Positions 5,516 through 7,469 of a DNA stretch of 7,469 nucleotides are shown here, piece by piece; positions within the stretch are counted from its first letter, which is position 1, and every line of letters starts with the position of its first letter. The DNA comes from Oscillospiraceae bacterium (GTDB lineage: Bacteria; Bacillota; Clostridia; Oscillospirales; Ruminococcaceae), in NCBI GenBank assembly GCA_014796735.1, contig JAAVIG010000119.1:1-7469 (forward strand), read 5' to 3'. Both the position numbers and the translations under genes were made by a program. The notes under the pieces were generated by a model, which was not told the DNA's origin, ran no database searches, and saw only the letters and a list, made by a program, of their open reading frames with translations.

Positions 5516-6448
5516 ATGACACTTCAACAGCTTAAATATATCATAAAAATAGTAGAGTGCGGCTCCATAACCGAAGCCGCGAAGCAGCTTTTTATCTCAC
5601 AGCCCAGCCTTTCCTCCGCCTTAAAGGAAATTGAAAAGGAATACGGCATCGAGATATTTTACCGCACCTCTAAGGGTATTTCCCTTTCCGAGGACGGCAG
5701 GGAATTCTTATCCTACGCAAGACAGATAATCGAGCAGACGCAGCTTATGGAGCAGCGGTACTCCCACCGAAAGCCCGCGAAACGGCTCTGCTCGGTATCC
5801 ACACAGCACTATTCCTTTGCGGTGACGGCCTTTGTAAAGCTGATAGAGGAATTGAACGCCGGCGAGTACGAATTTACGCTGCGGGAAACAAGAACCTACG
5901 ATATTATAGACGACGTGACAAATTTCAGAAGTGAGATAGGTATTATATATTTGAGCAATTTTAATGAAAAGGTGCTGAAAAAGCTGCTTAAAGAAAATCA
6001 TCTTAAATTTGAAAAGCTTTTTGAAGCGCAGCCGCACATCTTTATAAGCTCCCGTCACCCTCTTTCAAAAAGGAAGTCGGTAATAATAGAAGATTTGGAG
6101 GACTACCCTTTTCTCGCCTTTGAGCAGGGCAGCTATAACTCGTTCTACTTTTCCGAGGAAATATTAAGCACGGTGCCTCACCGAAAAACGATTCACGTAA
6201 GCGACAGAGCCACTCTTTTTAACCTGCTTATCGGCTTAAACGGCTACACTGTCTGTACGGGGGAGCTAAACAGCGCGCTGAACGGTGAGAACATCGTATC
6301 GGTAAAGCTGGATACCGACGAAACCATGAAGGTCGGCTGGATATGCAATAATAAAGTGCCGCTCAGCTCTGCCGGTGAAAAATACGTTGCAATGCTTGAA
6401 CGATCCGTCAGGGAAAGCGGACTCGCCGCTCAGAACATGCCTTTATAA
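5516..6448 (+). CDS. LysR-family transcriptional regulator
   Basis: A 310-residue LysR-type regulator, the usual length for the family. The N-terminal winged helix-turn-helix is clear: MTLQQLKYIIKIVECGS opens it, with the recognition region at about residues 18-37 (ITEAAKQLFISQPSLSSALK) and the wing around YRTSKGISLSEDGREFL. A linker helix leads to the two-lobed effector-binding domain, about 90-300. Such proteins act as DNA-binding tetramers that respond to a small metabolite; the effector cannot be read from the sequence. The ATG at 5516 is supported by AAGG at 5503-5506 and by the exact family N-terminus. Family members often control a divergent neighbour, but there is no divergent gene here. 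The araC-type gene follows on the same strand after 78 bp, so the two may share a transcript. Confidence in the family is high; the target is unknown. Confidence 0.95.
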   Translation: MTLQQLKYIIKIVECGSITEAAKQLFISQPSLSSALKEIEKEYGIEIFYRTSKGISLSEDGREFLSYARQIIEQTQLMEQRYSHRKPAKRLCSVSTQHYSFAVTAFVKLIEELNAGEYEFTLRETRTYDIIDDVTNFRSEIGIIYLSNFNEKVLKKLLKENHLKFEKLFEAQPHIFISSRHPLSKRKSVIIEDLEDYPFLAFEQGSYNSFYFSEEILSTVPHRKTIHVSDRATLFNLLIGLNGYTVCTGELNSALNGENIVSVKLDTDETMKVGWICNNKVPLSSAGEKYVAMLERSVRESGLAAQNMPL

Positions 6449-6452
6449 GATA

Positions 6453-6469
6453 CTGCATGCGTTATGCAG
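6453..6469. promoter_or_regulatory. inverted repeat between lysR and araC-type genes
   Basis: CTGCAT (6453-6458) and ATGCAG (6464-6469) form a perfect 6-bp inverted repeat with a five-base spacer, beginning four bases after the lysR stop. It may be a short hairpin or an operator half-site pair. The upstream in-frame ATG 6464 of the araC-type gene lies inside the right arm, one reason to prefer the later start. Confidence 0.35.
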
Positions 6470-6526
6470 GCAAATTTTGCGAAGACAAGTTCTGAAAAAA
6501 ACACTTCTGAAAAAGGAAAAAAACTA

Positions 6527-7378
6527 ATGGAAATGAGGCTTGACTTTTTCACACAATATGACGGCTTCCCTTTCTTTATACAGTTCGGCGGACATCAGGG
6601 AGGTATGTATTTTCATACGCATGTTGATTTTACCGAGCTTGTGATAGTGCTGGACGGTCAGGCGGTGAACGTAGTGGACGAGGAGCAGTTTCCCGTTGAA
6701 AAAGGCGACGTTTTTGTAATGGGCAAGGGCTCCACCCACGGCTATCTTGAAGCAAGGGATTTCAAAATATGCAATATAATGTTCGATTTTGACGCTATTT
6801 TAAACGCAAGCTACGATGTAAAGGAGCTGGAGGGCTTTCACGCCCTTTTCCTTATCGATCCCCTTACCTCCGACAGATTTATAAGCAGGCTGAAGCTGAC
6901 TCCGGAGAAATTCAAGGAGCTTAAAAAGCCCGTTATGGCGGCACTGGAGGAATATAAGGGCGATTCACCCGCAAAAAGATCAATGCTTTTCGCCTATTTT
7001 ATGCAGATCATTGTAATGCTGTCCCGACTGTACGGCACCTCTCCGGCGCAAAAGGAAACCGCGGGGATAGCCGCCGCGGCAGCCTACATGGAACGGCATT
7101 TTACCGAAAATATCACCGTAAAAAAGCTTCTTGAAATTTCCCATTACTCGCAAAGACACTTTATCAGGCTTTTTTCGGAATGTTACAAAACAACTCCGCA
7201 TAAGTATCTGCAAAATATAAGAATGAAGCACGCCTGTCTGCTTTTGGAGCAAACAAACAAGTCCATAACGGAAATTTCTTCCGCCTGCGGGTTTAATGAC
7301 AGTAATTTTTTTACAAGAACATTCAGGAACCAAATGACAATGACACCCAGCGAGTACAGAAGATATAAGACATCTTAG
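6527..7378 (+). CDS. AraC-family transcriptional regulator with N-terminal cupin-like sensor domain
   Basis: Numbered from ATG 6527 (283 residues). The N-terminal half is a cupin-like ligand-binding domain (about residues 30-75), with HTHVDFTELVIVLDG and a later histidine in STHGY, as in AraC-type sugar sensors. The C-terminal AraC DNA-binding domain has two helix-turn-helix units: about 196-236 (ITVKKLLEISHYSQRHFIRL) and about 247-279, where ITEISSACGFNDSNFFTRTF leads into the diagnostic TPSEYRR ending. The frame also opens at ATG 6464, adding 21 lysine/serine-rich residues, but AAAAGGA at 6511-6517 places the ribosome site before 6527 and the extension looks non-conserved. ATG 6533 is a further alternative. 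AraC proteins of this build commonly activate carbohydrate-use genes nearby. The outward promoter at 7428-7456 suggests that the target lies just past the window. The actual ligand is unknown. Confidence 0.95.
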   Translation: MEMRLDFFTQYDGFPFFIQFGGHQGGMYFHTHVDFTELVIVLDGQAVNVVDEEQFPVEKGDVFVMGKGSTHGYLEARDFKICNIMFDFDAILNASYDVKELEGFHALFLIDPLTSDRFISRLKLTPEKFKELKKPVMAALEEYKGDSPAKRSMLFAYFMQIIVMLSRLYGTSPAQKETAGIAAAAAYMERHFTENITVKKLLEISHYSQRHFIRLFSECYKTTPHKYLQNIRMKHACLLLEQTNKSITEISSACGFNDSNFFTRTFRNQMTMTPSEYRRYKTS

Positions 7379-7427
7379 CTTATCACTATCCTGTTATGTC
7401 AATTTTGTACTAATTTTTTAAAAAAAT

Positions 7428-7456
7428 TTGGCACTTTTATAATAGATTTTTATAAA
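7428..7456 (+). promoter_or_regulatory. sigma-A promoter for a gene beyond the right edge
   Basis: TTGGCA (7428-7433) and TATAAA (7451-7456) are separated by 17 bases, each matching five of six consensus positions. A second -10-like TATAAT lies at 7438-7443 with only a poor -35 (TTTTTA, 7415-7420). Transcription would run out of the window to the right. It lies 50 bp after the araC-type stop, a likely place for control by that regulator. AATTTTTTAAAAAAATT-like AT-rich sequence (7412-7428) precedes it. Confidence 0.55.
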
Positions 7457-7469
7457 GGAATATGCTATA

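Noticed and set aside
7429..7445. TGGCAC resembling the -24 element of a sigma-54 promoter
   Set aside because: The required GC dinucleotide of the -12 element is absent at the correct distance, while a sigma-A pair with 17-base spacing fits the same place.

Overview
The window looks like chromosomal DNA of a low-to-moderate GC Firmicute, most likely a gut-type member of Clostridia (Oscillospiraceae or Lachnospiraceae-like). This rests on AT-rich Gram-positive style promoters, AGGAG/AAGGAGG ribosome binding sites, and the sequence style of RecG, RsmE, LysR and AraC proteins. The species cannot be fixed from the sequence alone. All convincing genes are on the + strand.

Left edge (1-227): the last 48 codons of a tyrosine recombinase (integrase), including the LGH motif and the catalytic tyrosine. 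They are followed by a perfect 11-bp tandem repeat and a short AT-rich stretch. This is probably one end of an integrated mobile element, although no attachment site can be proven here.

Centre left (228-1866): three head-to-tail copies of a 176-aa GNAT-family N-acetyltransferase (RimJ/RimL type), spaced at exactly 554 bp. The copies are close to each other (about 90% protein identity between copies 1 and 2, about 79% between 2 and 3). Much of the divergence between copies 1 and 2 sits in one 16-residue segment (residues 55-70). The 23-bp spacers after copies 1 and 2 are identical and start with the same 8 bases as the recG start, which looks like a duplication scar.

Centre (1863-4656): recG overlaps the third GNAT gene by the ATGA stop/start and is followed, with overlap, by rsmE (16S rRNA m3U1498 methyltransferase). 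The GNAT array, recG and rsmE probably form one transcription unit.

Centre right (4657-5515): a strong sigma-A promoter drives a small single-pass membrane protein with an extremely acidic cytoplasmic tail. After it comes a 450-bp gene-free stretch filled with inverted repeats, including a cluster of GC-rich hairpins and a 12-bp-arm inverted repeat just before the next gene.

Right (5516-7378): a LysR-family regulator followed at short distance by an AraC-family regulator with an N-terminal cupin-like sensor domain. The last 90 bp hold a good promoter pointing out of the window, so the likely target operon starts just beyond the edge.

The most unusual part is the GNAT triplication beside an integrase end, with its localized hypervariable block, conserved 3' block and shared junction scar. 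No complete new system can be claimed from this window.
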